Shown: positions 9,435-19,707 of the stretch, one piece after another | Layout of the letters: each line of letters opens with the position of its first letter | How positions within the stretch are numbered: the first letter of the stretch is position 1 | From: Acidobacterium sp. S8 | GTDB lineage: Bacteria; Acidobacteriota; Terriglobia; Terriglobales; Acidobacteriaceae | Direction: 5' to 3' | Length of the DNA stretch: 64,000 nucleotides | NCBI RefSeq assembly: GCF_009765985.1 | Contig: NZ_LMUM01000034.1 | Location: forward strand, 698,910 to 762,909 | Notes under the pieces: generated by a model | The model's input: the letters and a program-made list of their open reading frames with translations, nothing else | Told to the model about the DNA's origin: nothing | Database searches by the model: none | Position numbers and translations under genes: made by a program

Positions 9435-11294
9435 CTATGGCTGCGAAGCGGGTGCCCCGGTTGAGGGCGTCGGCGCGGAAGGAGTAGCAGGCTCCGTGGT
9501 GCGCGGTCCCTCAGGATTTGGCACTGGCTCGGGCTTTGGTTCTTCCTTCGGCTTGTCGGAAAGCCGCGTCTTTTCTGCCGGCTTCGGTGCTTTCTTGGGC
9601 TTCCCGGTGTCGCCATTCAACCCAAGTGGAGTCGATTGCTCCTGCCGAGCTGCCAGCTCATCCTGGCTCTCGGGAGAAGGCGCGAATGGATCGGTCTTAT
9701 CCTTTGACTTTTTCTGCTTCGGCTCCTTGGCCCGTGCCGAGTAACGGGTTTTTTCCTTCTTCTCTTCTACGTGCTGATTTTCGACTGTGCCATCCGGCCC
9801 TACGACCTGCACATTCTGCGGCACATTGTTGCTTGCTACCTGTGTGCCCGTGGCGCCGGCATCTTCTGTCTTTGTCTGAGCAGAAGGCAGCGTCTCACGC
9901 GGAGCCTGCCCGAAGCGGATCTTCTCTTTCTTGCCCGGCTTCTCGACACCAGCATTGCTGGCAACCTGCGATTTCTGCGCCGGGGCGCTCGCAGCCGGTG
10001 CTGTAGTGGTTGCAACTGGAGCAGCTGCAGCCGTTTCCGTCGCAGCGCCAGTTTGTGTGGCATTGGCCTGTGGAATATCTGCTAACGAGGGCACATTCGC
10101 CGGAGCAGCAGCTGGGGCGGCGGCGCTCGCAGTTTGTGTCGTAGTCGCTGGATGCGAAGACTTCTGCCGATAACGTGTGCGCTCGACGTGTTTTTTCTTG
10201 CCCGTTGGCGGCGTATATGCGGTATATGTCGTCGTAGGATTTGTTTCGTTCGGAGTAGCCGCAGAATCTTCGTATCCCTGCTTCACTACGACATATGAGT
10301 CTTCACGCAGCTTCGTCAGATACTGTCGAAGCGCTGGAGCCATCTTCTGGCTGTAGAGCGCATCTTCTACCTGCGGTTCCACGTCTTTCAAAGGCTGTAC
10401 ACCGCCTGGCGTATGGTCTGTCACCTTCAGGATCACAAAGCCCTGTTTCGTGCGAATCGGCTGTGTCAATTCACCGGCTTTCAAGTTGAACGTCTGATCT
10501 TCCAGAACCTTCGCAAGCTGTCCGCGCTTGAATTCTCCTAGTTCCCCGCCCTGCGCCGCCGTTGGTCCGCCCGACTGCGACTTTGCCACCTGCGCGAAAT
10601 CGGCTCCCGATTTCAGTTGCGAAGCAACATCGTCAGCCTTCTTTTGCGCCGCGTCTACCTGCGCCGCATCATCCGGATTCGCTGTTGGAATCAGGATCTC
10701 GCTCAGTTTCACCTGCTCGGGACTATCAAAATCTGCCTTGTGCGTGTCGTAATACTTCTGCACATCCGACTGGCTGAGGTTCAAATGCCGTCCTACCTCA
10801 TCGCGGATCACGGACGACGAGATAATGCCATCCTTGATGTGCTGCTTGAAATCTTCAAAAGAAACGCCCTGAGATTCGGCCGCTTTCTGCAGGTCGTCCA
10901 TGCTGTCCAGGTGGTTCTGCTTGCGAATATCGTCGAGCCGCTTGATCGTCTCGCTCTCGCCCGTAACCCCGAGTTCCTTGCCCTTGGAAAGCAATAGCTG
11001 CTGATCGATCAGGTCGCGAAGCAAATCGTGCTTCGCTTCAAAAATCTGCTGCTGCGACCAGCCCTGCTGTTGTCCCTGGGAAACCAGTTCCTGCTCGGCG
11101 CGCTTGTAGTCAGCATTGCTGATTACCTGATCGTTCACGCGCGCTACGATCTCGGTCACCACAGCGCCCTGGTAGGGCGATTGCTGCTCGGCAGCCGTCG
11201 GCGCCTTGGCCGGAGTCTGGGCGACAGATGGAATTGCCAGAAAGACGATGCCTGCAGCGAACGCGGCCGGGAGCGATAAGGATCGATAAATCAT
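9435..11294 (-). CDS. SurA/PpiC-type peptidyl-prolyl isomerase with long low-complexity C-terminal extension
   Basis: Signal peptide MIYRSLSLPAAFAAGIVFLAIPSVAQ; SurA_N region VNDQVISNADYKRAEQELV; rotamase region EQVKLSEILIPTA...GELGEFKRGQLAKVLEDQTFNLKAGELTQPIRTKQGFVILKV; Ala/Pro/Lys-rich tail. Confidence 0.88.
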   Translation of the reverse strand: MIYRSLSLPAAFAAGIVFLAIPSVAQTPAKAPTAAEQQSPYQGAVVTEIVARVNDQVISNADYKRAEQELVSQGQQQGWSQQQIFEAKHDLLRDLIDQQLLLSKGKELGVTGESETIKRLDDIRKQNHLDSMDDLQKAAESQGVSFEDFKQHIKDGIISSSVIRDEVGRHLNLSQSDVQKYYDTHKADFDSPEQVKLSEILIPTANPDDAAQVDAAQKKADDVASQLKSGADFAQVAKSQSGGPTAAQGGELGEFKRGQLAKVLEDQTFNLKAGELTQPIRTKQGFVILKVTDHTPGGVQPLKDVEPQVEDALYSQKMAPALRQYLTKLREDSYVVVKQGYEDSAATPNETNPTTTYTAYTPPTGKKKHVERTRYRQKSSHPATTTQTASAAAPAAAPANVPSLADIPQANATQTGAATETAAAAPVATTTAPAASAPAQKSQVASNAGVEKPGKKEKIRFGQAPRETLPSAQTKTEDAGATGTQVASNNVPQNVQVVGPDGTVENQHVEEKKEKTRYSARAKEPKQKKSKDKTDPFAPSPESQDELAARQEQSTPLGLNGDTGKPKKAPKPAEKTRLSDKPKEEPKPEPVPNPEGPRTTEPATPSAPTPSTGAPASQP

Positions 11295-11495
11295 GTCTAT
11301 ACGTCTCAACTTGAACGCACTCCCCAATTCTGCAAGTACCAGTTTTAGATCGGATTGCGCTTCCGTCATTCTAAACACTCCGGGCAGGCGAATGCGAATC
11401 GAACTAAATGAAAGACGCCTTTATCGGCCACTGGATAGCAAAAAGCGGTAGTCCGACGTCTCTTCGTCCGCCTCCTTGCTATACTTTCCACAAGG

Positions 11496-13160
11496 ATGCC
11501 CAGAGGGTCCTTAGCGATCATGCCTTCCCGTACTCGACGCACCGTCTTCTCCTTAGCAGTCTTTTTTACCGCCTGCGGCATTGCGGGCATGGTCGTCAGC
11601 CAGCGGGTTGGCGCACAATCAAGCTCCGACGAATCACAGTTCCGCGACAGCCTGAAGTCGTTCACCAGCGTCTATGACGTGGTGGCGCAGAACTACGCCG
11701 AGCCGCTTGATGGCGATAAACAGGACAGAGCCATCTACGATGGTGCGATTCCAGGCATGCTGCGCGTGCTCGATCCACACTCGAATTTTTACGATCCCAA
11801 AGCCTACGCCCGCATGAAGGAAGACCAGCACGGCAAATACTACGGCGTCGGTATGACCATCCAGCCGCAGAGCGTCAGCGGCGTACAGCGGATTGTGGTG
11901 CTTTATCCCTACGAAGGCACGCCATCGTTTAAGGCCGGCGTTCGTCCGGGGGACGTCATCGTCTCTGTCGATGGCAAGGCTACCGATAATATGAACTCCG
12001 AACAGGTTGCGAACATGCTCAAGGGACCGAAAGGCACGCATGTTCACCTCACCGTATCGCGTGAAGGCGCCAATGCGGCTCTGACATTCGACCTCGTTCG
12101 TGATGAAATCCCCCATCCCAGCATCGACCTGAAAGAAGAGATTCGCCCAGGTATTGGCTACATCCATATCACGCAGTTTCAGGAATCGACCGGCCGCGAA
12201 GTTGGTGACGCTCTCGACTCCTTCGGCCCCGGCATCAAAGGGCTCGTGCTCGATCTGCGCGGAAATCCCGGCGGGCTGCTTAATGAAGCAGTGGCCACCT
12301 GCGACAAGTTCCTGAATAAGGGCCAGCTCATCGTCTCGCAACGCGGTCGCGCTTTCCCGGAGCAATCCTACCACGCCATGCACGGCAATGGCGGCAAGAC
12401 GTATCCGATCGTCATACTCGTCAATCACGGAACTGCTTCCGCGGCGGAGATTGTCAGCGGCGCGATGCAGGATCATGACCGCGCCATCGTCGTAGGCGAA
12501 ACAACCTTCGGCAAGGGCTTGGTCCAGACGGTCTATCCGCTCTCTGACAACACCGGCCTGGCGCTCACCACTTATCACTACTTCACGCCCAGCGGACGCC
12601 TTATCCAGCGCAACTATAGTGGTGTTTCACTCTACGACTACTACTACAACCACGACCAGATCCAGCAGGATTCCAAAGACCGCGAAGTCAAACTGACTGA
12701 CTCAGGCCGCACAGTCTATGGTGGCGGCGGTATCACACCGGACTACAAGGTCGACACGCCGAAATCCACCCATATCCAGGAAGTTCTGCTTGCGCACTAC
12801 GCCTTCTTTAACTTTGCCGGTCACTATCTTGCGAACCGCACCGTCACAAAAGACTTCCAGGTAGATGACGGCGTCATGGCAGATTTCAAGCAGTTTCTCG
12901 GATCGCAGCAGATCACCTACTCCGATCAGGAGCTGAATGCCGTTATGGATTGGGTGAAGGCAAACATCAAGGCTGAAATCTTCACCACTCAATTCGGTCA
13001 GGCCGAAGGCCTGAAGGTCCGCGCCGCATGGGACCCGATGATCAACCAGGCACTCGGCTACATGCCACAGGCTACAACCTTGGAACAGACAGCCATGAAA
13101 ACGGACTCGCAGAAGACCACCACCGCCCGCAACACGGCAACCGTTCCAGCTACCGAATAA
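11496..13160 (+). CDS. S41-family C-terminal processing peptidase with PDZ domain
   Basis: PDZ region (YEGTPSFKAGVRPGDVIVSVDGKATDNMNSEQVANMLKGPKGT), catalytic region LDLRGNPGGLLNEAV...NHGTASAAEIVSGAMQDHDRAIVVGETTFGKGLVQ; start may instead be 11520. Confidence 0.92.
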   Translation: MPRGSLAIMPSRTRRTVFSLAVFFTACGIAGMVVSQRVGAQSSSDESQFRDSLKSFTSVYDVVAQNYAEPLDGDKQDRAIYDGAIPGMLRVLDPHSNFYDPKAYARMKEDQHGKYYGVGMTIQPQSVSGVQRIVVLYPYEGTPSFKAGVRPGDVIVSVDGKATDNMNSEQVANMLKGPKGTHVHLTVSREGANAALTFDLVRDEIPHPSIDLKEEIRPGIGYIHITQFQESTGREVGDALDSFGPGIKGLVLDLRGNPGGLLNEAVATCDKFLNKGQLIVSQRGRAFPEQSYHAMHGNGGKTYPIVILVNHGTASAAEIVSGAMQDHDRAIVVGETTFGKGLVQTVYPLSDNTGLALTTYHYFTPSGRLIQRNYSGVSLYDYYYNHDQIQQDSKDREVKLTDSGRTVYGGGGITPDYKVDTPKSTHIQEVLLAHYAFFNFAGHYLANRTVTKDFQVDDGVMADFKQFLGSQQITYSDQELNAVMDWVKANIKAEIFTTQFGQAEGLKVRAAWDPMINQALGYMPQATTLEQTAMKTDSQKTTTARNTATVPATE

Positions 13161-13178
13161 TAATCTCCACTCAAAAAT

Positions 13179-13212
13179 AAAAGGCAGGCTAAAAAAAGCC
13201 CTGCCTTTTTAT
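13179..13212. terminator. Intrinsic (bidirectional) terminator between convergent S41 peptidase and sucD
   Basis: AAAGGCAGGCTAAAAAAAGCCCTGCCTTTTT hairpin with T-tract on both strands. Confidence 0.8.
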
Positions 13213-13226
13213 TTTGTCTTTGCCTC

Positions 13227-14099
13227 TTACTTTCCGATCACTCGAGCAACCGTCTCGCCAATCGCCGCAGGACTCTCCACTACATGAATTCCCGCAGCCG
13301 TGAGTGCTTTCATCTTCTCGGCAGCAGTTCCCTGACCGCCTGAGATGATCGCGCCGGCATGGCCCATGCGGCGTCCCGGAGGCGCCGTCTGACCAGCGAT
13401 GAATCCAACCACCGGCTTCTTGACATGCTGCTTCACGTACTCAGCAGCCGTCTCTTCCGCCGTGCCGCCGATTTCGCCGATCATAATGATCGCCTCCGTC
13501 TCCGGATCTTCATTTAGCAGCTTCAAAGCATCGATGTGAGTTGTGCCGATGATCGGATCGCCGCCAATGCCGATAGCAGTCGACTGTCCGATGCCACGCT
13601 GCGTCAGCTGATACACGGCTTCATACGTCAGCGTTCCAGACCGCGAAACGATGCCGATGTTACCTTCTTTGTGAATGCGACCAGGCATAATGCCGATCTT
13701 AGCCTTGCCAGGCGAGATCACGCCGGGGCAGTTCGGCCCCACAAGCGTAGATTTGGAGTGCTTCAGCACGCTCCAGACCTTCACCATATCGTTGACCGGA
13801 ATACCTTCCGTGATGCAGATAATCAGCGGAAGTCCGGCTTCATTCGCTTCAAGGATTGCATCCGCAGCAAACGGTGGCGGCACAAAGATAACCGTCGCAT
13901 TCGCACCGGTTTCAGCGACAGCCTTCTCAACCGTGTCGAATACCGGCCAGCCTTCGTGAATCGTTCCGCCCTTGCCCGGCGTTACGCCACCAACAACCTT
14001 GGTGCCGTACTCGGCGCAGCCCTTCGCATGGAAGGTGCCTTCTTTACCGGTGATGCCCTGCACGATGAGGCGAGTGTTTTTATCGACCAGAACTGCCAT
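13227..14099 (-). CDS. sucD: Succinyl-CoA synthetase alpha subunit
   Basis: [79 protein letters not shown]. Confidence 0.97.
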   Translation of the reverse strand: MAVLVDKNTRLIVQGITGKEGTFHAKGCAEYGTKVVGGVTPGKGGTIHEGWPVFDTVEKAVAETGANATVIFVPPPFAADAILEANEAGLPLIICITEGIPVNDMVKVWSVLKHSKSTLVGPNCPGVISPGKAKIGIMPGRIHKEGNIGIVSRSGTLTYEAVYQLTQRGIGQSTAIGIGGDPIIGTTHIDALKLLNEDPETEAIIMIGEIGGTAEETAAEYVKQHVKKPVVGFIAGQTAPPGRRMGHAGAIISGGQGTAAEKMKALTAAGIHVVESPAAIGETVARVIGK

Positions 14100-14101
14100 G
14101 T

Positions 14102-15280
14102 TTACTTGCCTCCTTTGGCTGCGGCAACAACCTTTTCCGCCGCTTCCTGCATGGTTGCGCCTACCTGGAAATTCAGTCCTGAATCCGCCAGGATCTTGCG
14201 GCCTTCTTCCACGTTCGTGCCCTCAAGACGAAGCACAATCGGCACCGCAACCTTCAACTTCTGCGCCGCGCCCACAACGCCTTGCGCCAATGTATCCACA
14301 CGCAGAATCCCGCCGAAGATATTGATGAAGACAGCCTTTACATTCTTGTCAGAGAGCAAAATCTCAAAAGCGTGCTCAATCTGCTGCTGGTTCGCGCCGC
14401 CTCCTACATCGAGGAAGTTCGCGGGCGAACCGCCTGCGTACTGGATGATGTCCATCGTCGCCATGGCCAGACCAGCGCCGTTCACCATGCAGGCGATGTT
14501 GCCGTCGAGCTTGATGTAGTTCAGCGCATACTTCGAAGCTTCGACTTCCAGCGGATCTTCTTCCGCGACATCGCGCAGTTCCTTCAATTCCTTGTGGCGG
14601 AACATCGCGTTGTCGTCGAAATTGATCTTGCAATCAAGCGCGAAGAGCTTGTCGTCCTTCGTCGTGATGAAAGGATTGATCTCAAGCAGCGAAGCATCCG
14701 TATCGATATAGACCTTGTAGAGGCCCAGCATGAACTTCACCGCTTCGTTGATCTGCGTCGGCTTCAATCCCAGCGCAAAAGCAAGCTGGCGCGCCTGGTA
14801 GGGCTGGAAGCCCACGGCGGGATCAATATAAGCCTTATGAATCGCGCTCGGGTCTTTCGCGGCGACCTCTTCGATCTCCATGCCGCCCGCCTGCGAGGCC
14901 ATGAAGGCCAGCTTCGAAACCGCGCGGTCGAGCACGATGCCGAGATACAGCTCGCGGTCAATCGCCGCCGTCTCTTCGATCAGCAGCCGCTGCACTTTCT
15001 GGCCCTGCGGACCCGTCTGGTGCGTAATCAGCTGCATACCGAGGATCTGCTTCGCGTACTGCTCGGCCTCTTCGATGTTCTTCGCTACCTTCACGCCGCC
15101 GCCTTTGCCGCGGCCTCCGGCGTGAATCTGCGCCTTGACTACGACGCCGTTCGCTCCGCCGGTAAAGAGCTTCTTAGCCACATCTAACGCTTCGTCGAGC
15201 GTGTTGGCCACCTCACCCCGCGGCACGGCAACGCCGTGTTTCGCAAGGATGTCTTTCGCCTGATACTCGTGGATTTTCAT
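14102..15280 (-). CDS. sucC: Succinyl-CoA synthetase beta subunit
   Basis: [85 protein letters not shown]. Confidence 0.97.
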   Translation of the reverse strand: MKIHEYQAKDILAKHGVAVPRGEVANTLDEALDVAKKLFTGGANGVVVKAQIHAGGRGKGGGVKVAKNIEEAEQYAKQILGMQLITHQTGPQGQKVQRLLIEETAAIDRELYLGIVLDRAVSKLAFMASQAGGMEIEEVAAKDPSAIHKAYIDPAVGFQPYQARQLAFALGLKPTQINEAVKFMLGLYKVYIDTDASLLEINPFITTKDDKLFALDCKINFDDNAMFRHKELKELRDVAEEDPLEVEASKYALNYIKLDGNIACMVNGAGLAMATMDIIQYAGGSPANFLDVGGGANQQQIEHAFEILLSDKNVKAVFINIFGGILRVDTLAQGVVGAAQKLKVAVPIVLRLEGTNVEEGRKILADSGLNFQVGATMQEAAEKVVAAAKGGK

Positions 15281-15438
15281 AGCTTATATGCGCCGCAGAT
15301 TTCTCCCAGTACGGTTTCAACGCCTGTTTACAAAGAGAATTGGGGCTGACACTTCATAGTACAGTCCGCGATGCCCGCTTGTCAGGTCGCGCCATCCCCG
15401 GCTGCGAAACGCACTTAACTTCGATACGATGACACTAG

Positions 15439-16482
15439 ATGGCAAGCCCGAAAGAACTGCTTCCGGAACCAGCCGCAGAACCGCGCCCGCTCACACGTGA
15501 AGAAGCACGCACAGCGTTGCGCGAAATCCTTGCCGGCGCGGCAGATGACGCCGAAATCGCAGCGCTTCTCACCGCTATGGCACGGCGCGGCGAAACCATC
15601 GACGAGCTGACCGGCTTCGCCGAAACCATGCGCGAGCTGTCCATACCGGTTCCGCTCACAGCCGAAGAGCGCGCCCAGCTTATCGATACCTGCGGCACGG
15701 GAGGCGACGATCGCGGCACTTTCAACATCTCGACCGGCGCTGCGCTGGTCGCTGCTGCTGCGGGAGCCAGGGTCGCCAAGCATGGCAATCGCGCCGTCAC
15801 CTCGAAGTGCGGCTCCGCCGATGTGCTTGAGGCCCTCGGCGTTGCCGTTGCGCTGCCTCCGGAACTGGCCGTCGAATCGCTGCGCGAAACCGGCTTCATG
15901 TTCCTCTACGCTCCGGCTCTGCATCCGGCGATGAAGCGCGTCGCACATATCCGGCGCGCGCTTGGCTTTCGCACTATCTTCAACATCGCCGGGCCGCTCA
16001 CCAATCCAGCCGGAGCACCCGCACAGATTATGGGCGTTTTCGCCCGCGATCGCGTCAGCCTTGTCGCCGAGACGATGACAAGGCTCGGCGTCCGTCATGC
16101 CTTTGTCGTCCATGGCAGCGATGGCCTCGACGAGCTGACCATCTCCGGCCCAAGTCACGTTGCCGAAGTGCGGGAGTTATCAAGCAGCGTGCAGCTCTCC
16201 GAAATCACTCCCGAGGATGCAGGCCTCCCACGCGCAGCGCTCTCTGAGCTGTCTGCAGCTGAAAATCCAGCCGATAATGCGGCCATCCTCGAGCGCATCT
16301 TCAGCGGCGAACGCGGTCCCCGACGCGACATCGTCGTACTCAACGCAGCTGCCGCGCTGGTCACGAGCCGCATCGCCGCCAACCTTAGCGAAGGCGTTGC
16401 GCGCGCAACCGAAGCCATCGACTCCGGTGCGGTGCAGCACACACTCCGCAGGCTGCGCGACTTCGCCAAGAAGATCGGTTGA
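15439..16482 (+). CDS. trpD: Anthranilate phosphoribosyltransferase
   Basis: DTCGTGGDDRGTFNISTGAALVAAAAGARVAKHGNRAVTSKCGSADVLEALG; FNIAGPLTNPAG. Confidence 0.97.
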   Translation: MASPKELLPEPAAEPRPLTREEARTALREILAGAADDAEIAALLTAMARRGETIDELTGFAETMRELSIPVPLTAEERAQLIDTCGTGGDDRGTFNISTGAALVAAAAGARVAKHGNRAVTSKCGSADVLEALGVAVALPPELAVESLRETGFMFLYAPALHPAMKRVAHIRRALGFRTIFNIAGPLTNPAGAPAQIMGVFARDRVSLVAETMTRLGVRHAFVVHGSDGLDELTISGPSHVAEVRELSSSVQLSEITPEDAGLPRAALSELSAAENPADNAAILERIFSGERGPRRDIVVLNAAAALVTSRIAANLSEGVARATEAIDSGAVQHTLRRLRDFAKKIG

Positions 16483-16551
16483 AGACAGACACAGCAACAA
16501 AGCTGGCGATATACTTTGCCAGCGCCTGATCGAACAGGAGGACCAGTACGC

Positions 16552-17292
16552 ATGCAGCTTGTAGCACGTTATGCAACATCGCTTCTGGCAGCCGTCATCG
16601 CAACCACCGGACTCATCCACGCGCAGACCATCCAGGTCGATAAGAACAACCGCACCATCGCAATCACCGCCAGCGACAAGGCCATCACCGATGCCGATCT
16701 TGCCGTCGTACACATCGGCTTCCAGGTTTATGGGGCCGATGAGACCTCCACGTATGCAGCCGGATCGACAACCTCTAACGCCATCATCGACGCGCTCAAG
16801 AAGGCTGGAATTCCGGAGAAGTCGATTGAGAGCGAAAACCAGAACCTGCAGCCGAACAACTTCCACGATCCGCAGGAATCTCAGATGGACCGCGCCAAGA
16901 AGCAGTTCATGCTCAACCAGTCTTGGACGGTAAAGACCAAGCCCGACGATGCGGCCAAGACGCTTCACCTCGCTGTCGAGGCGGGCGCAAACCAAAGCGG
17001 GCAGATCGACTGGAAATACCAGGACATGAATGATCTGCAGGCTAAAGCCGCAGCCAATGCTCTGGCCAAGGCGCAGGTCATCGCACAGCAGATGGCGCAA
17101 GGACTCAACGTGAAGCTCGCCGGACTGATCTATGCCAGCAATCAGGCGCCTGAGAGTCCGGTTCGGCCGATGCCGATGATGGCGATGTCCGTCCACGGCA
17201 GGTTGTCTGCGGCCAAAGTCGCTCCTCTGGCTATCACTGGGCGACAGATCGAAGAATCGGCCACGGTTTACGCGGTCTTCGCCATTGAGTAA
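16552..17292 (+). CDS. SIMPL-domain (DUF541) periplasmic protein
   Basis: Signal peptide MQLVARYATSLLAAVIATTGLIHAQ; IAITASDKAITDADLAVVHIGFQVYG...AIIDALKKAGIPEKSIESENQNLQPN; start chosen inside ORF 16516..17292. Confidence 0.85.
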   Translation: MQLVARYATSLLAAVIATTGLIHAQTIQVDKNNRTIAITASDKAITDADLAVVHIGFQVYGADETSTYAAGSTTSNAIIDALKKAGIPEKSIESENQNLQPNNFHDPQESQMDRAKKQFMLNQSWTVKTKPDDAAKTLHLAVEAGANQSGQIDWKYQDMNDLQAKAAANALAKAQVIAQQMAQGLNVKLAGLIYASNQAPESPVRPMPMMAMSVHGRLSAAKVAPLAITGRQIEESATVYAVFAIE

Positions 17293-17303
17293 ACATGGTT
17301 TGG

Positions 17304-17447
17304 GTAGAAGCACTGGGCTTTAGCCCAGTGAAATCCCGGCAAACTCAAAAGGGGCTTCAGCCCCGGCATCATTTTGCGGAAATGCCCAGGGCTAAAGCCC
17401 TTGTCTTTCAACCTTTGGTCGCCGGGCTGAAGCCCGGCGCTTCTACC
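17304..17447. repeat. Cluster of four REP-like palindromes (family 1)
   Basis: CACTGGGCTTTAGCCCAGTG, GGGGCTTCAGCCCC, CCAGGGCTAAAGCCCT and CGCCGGGCTGAAGCCCGGCGCTTCTACC; the same core recurs at 20829-20892 and 57813-57877. Confidence 0.85.
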
Positions 17448-17500
17448 AGTTTATGAGACCTTCAATAGCAACGATACGTCAGTCGAGTTAGGAATCCATC

Positions 17501-18352
17501 ATGCCTCGTTATGAATACCGTGATCTGCATCCCACACGCGAAGCCGAAGAAGTCTATCTGCGCTGGCTCAAGTATCTGGACGAAGAGTTCACCAAGCACC
17601 GCAAGCCGGAGCTGCGCGCCGAGCTGGTACATGACAACCTGCACCAGTTGATGCTGGGCCAGCCCAAGGGCGGAAGGCTTAACTTTACGTTGACCAGCGA
17701 ACTGCCCTTTAACGTGCTGCAGCTCTCCTTCAACTCAGCCAACATCACGCTTGAGCCGGAATACTACGGCGACATCGACGAGAAGAAATATGCCTGCATC
17801 AAGCCGCTCATCTACTTCTGGCAGATGTTCGATCGTTCGCCGGTAAGCCTGAACCACTGGCTCGGCTTCCGCTTCCGCGCCATGCTCGGCAGGCACATCT
17901 TCAAGCACATCGGGAAGAACGTAAAGATCTTCCACGGCGTCGAGTTCACCTTCGGCTACAACCTCACCATCGAAGACGACTGCGTCATCCACAAGTACGT
18001 CATGCTCGATGACCGTGGCGAGCTCATTATCCGCAAAGGCACGTCCATCTCCGACTACGCTGCCGTCTACTCGCACGCGCACGATCCGGTCGAATCCGGC
18101 ATCGTCGAAAATCGGAAGACCGAGATCGGTCCGGGCGCGCGGCTGACCTACCATTCTGCCGTCATGGCTGGCGTCAAAGTCGGCGAAAACACCATGCTCG
18201 GAGCCATGGGCGTGGCTACGAAAGATGTCGCCGATCACTCGATTGTCGGCGGAGTTCCGGCAAAACAGCTCAAGACCAAGGATGACGCGCGCCAGTTTGA
18301 GGACCGCGAGACCTACAAAGCTCCGCCTTCGACCGGTGAACACTGCGAATAG
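17501..18352 (+). CDS. Hexapeptide-repeat (left-handed beta-helix) acyltransferase-like protein
   Basis: Hexad-like pattern FHGVEFTFGYNLTIEDDCVIHKYVMLDDRGELIIRKGTSISDYAAVYSHAHDP...GPGARLTYHSAVMAGVKVGENTMLGAMGVATKDVADHSIVGGVPAKQLK. Confidence 0.8.
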   Translation: MPRYEYRDLHPTREAEEVYLRWLKYLDEEFTKHRKPELRAELVHDNLHQLMLGQPKGGRLNFTLTSELPFNVLQLSFNSANITLEPEYYGDIDEKKYACIKPLIYFWQMFDRSPVSLNHWLGFRFRAMLGRHIFKHIGKNVKIFHGVEFTFGYNLTIEDDCVIHKYVMLDDRGELIIRKGTSISDYAAVYSHAHDPVESGIVENRKTEIGPGARLTYHSAVMAGVKVGENTMLGAMGVATKDVADHSIVGGVPAKQLKTKDDARQFEDRETYKAPPSTGEHCE

Positions 18353-18381
18353 TACGTACTGTTCTCCTGATGCCAATACCT

Positions 18382-18462
18382 TCGTCATTCTGAGGAATGA
18401 AGCGACGAAGAATCTCAAGCCACGATGATTGGAGATTCTTTGCCTACGGCTCAGAATGACGC
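18382..18462. repeat. Interspersed palindromic repeat (family 3: ...GAAGAATCTC...GGAGATTCTTtgc...CTCAGAATGAC)
   Basis: CATTCTGAGGAATGAAGCGACGAAGAATCTCAAGCC...GGAGATTCTTTGCCTACGGCTCAGAATGAC; similar arrangement at 29778-29844 and related cores at 47511-47785 and 55290-55355. Confidence 0.7.
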
Positions 18463-18582
18463 TTCTTTTGCCCGACGCTGGAAATTGATCCAGTAGAAGA
18501 GAAGCGTAACAAGACCATAATCCATGGCGGCAAAGCGGCGTTTCGCCGTGCGCGCAGCACCTGATACGATCGTTGTGGTGGT

Positions 18583-19290
18583 ATGAGCCAGCAAGAGATC
18601 GTCCTCAAAATCTTTCAGTTCGTCATCCTCGTCTTCGCATTGAGCCTGCATGAAGCGGCGCATGCGTGGATGGCATCCCGCCTGGGTGACCAGACGGCGC
18701 GCATGCTGGGGCGCGTCACGCTGAACCCGACCAAGCACATCGACCCGGTCGGAACCATCCTGATTCCGCTGGCCATGCTCTTTCTGCCCGGCTCCCGAGG
18801 CTTCCTCATCGGCTGGGCGCGGCCCACTCCGGTCAATACCCGAAATTTCAAGCGCATTGTGCGCGACGACATCCTGACGACGCTGGCCGGACCGGCCAGC
18901 AACCTTGTTGCCGCCGTGGCCTCGCTGCTGGCCCTTGTCATTGTAGCTAAAGTGACTCCGGTGGGCGCGGTTGCCATCAAGGAGCTGGCGGTGATGGGTG
19001 GTATCGACCCGCAGCTAATGGCTGCCAGCCCGATCGTTTCGCCCATGATCATCCTGTTCTACATGGGCATCTGGCTCAATCTGCTGCTTGCGGCCTTCAA
19101 CCTAATTCCGCTGCCGCCGCTCGACGGTTCGCACATCATCCGGCACATGCTGCCCTATAAAGCCCTGCGCGTTTACGACTCGCTGGGGATGATCAGCCTG
19201 ATCCTGATTCTCTTCTTCGGCGGTCCGGTGATCAGCCTGATGGTCAGTCCAGCATGGGCGGTCTTCAACCACGTACTGCTGGCCCTGTGA
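18583..19290 (+). CDS. Site-2 protease family (M50) membrane metalloprotease
   Basis: ALSLHEAAHAWMASRLGD (HExxH), TLNPTKHIDPVGTILIP, FNLIPLPPLDGSHI. Confidence 0.92.
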   Translation: MSQQEIVLKIFQFVILVFALSLHEAAHAWMASRLGDQTARMLGRVTLNPTKHIDPVGTILIPLAMLFLPGSRGFLIGWARPTPVNTRNFKRIVRDDILTTLAGPASNLVAAVASLLALVIVAKVTPVGAVAIKELAVMGGIDPQLMAASPIVSPMIILFYMGIWLNLLLAAFNLIPLPPLDGSHIIRHMLPYKALRVYDSLGMISLILILFFGGPVISLMVSPAWAVFNHVLLAL

Positions 19291-19444
19291 CCCCGGGGTA
19301 CCCCTCCCCCTCCCTCTTGCACCGTGTCCTTTGTTTTCAATGGTTTCGCGGGGGATCATCCCCAGCTATCCTGCTGATTCTTATAGAGTTAGATGCGCTC
19401 TAGTGTTTTCAATAACTTAGCTGGGGGTCCTGTTTCGTATCCAA

Positions 19445-19475
19445 GAAAAAAGCCCGCTTCAAGCGGGCTTTTTCT
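19445..19475. terminator. Intrinsic terminator
   Basis: AAAAAGCCCGCTTCAAGCGGGCTTTTTCTTT hairpin plus T-tract. Confidence 0.8.
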
Positions 19476-19601
19476 TTCCTGTTTCTATGATAGCAATTTT
19501 AGCGGTAATTCTCTGCCAACTATCTTGATGGGTTAAGTAGTTTAATTTGAACTGTTTGTGGGGAATGGGAGACGTCTTAGGGCTTGACAGCTTTTGAAAG
19601 A

Positions 19602-19632
19602 CCCACCTTAGCTTCGCGAAGGTGGGGCACCC
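19602..19632. repeat. REP-like palindrome (family 2)
   Basis: CCCACCTTAGCTTCGCGAAGGTGGGGCACCCG; near-identical copy at 21802-21832. Confidence 0.75.
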
Positions 19633-19707
19633 GGTTTTGCTTGGCTCCATTGTGCATTTCTCAATGCTGAGAAAACTTCCGTACAATAGGCAAAAGTAAT
19701 TTCTTAC

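Noticed and set aside
17304-17447. Possible CRISPR-like array
   Set aside because: Only short palindromes with irregular spacing and differing sequence; no regularly spaced identical direct repeats and no cas genes.
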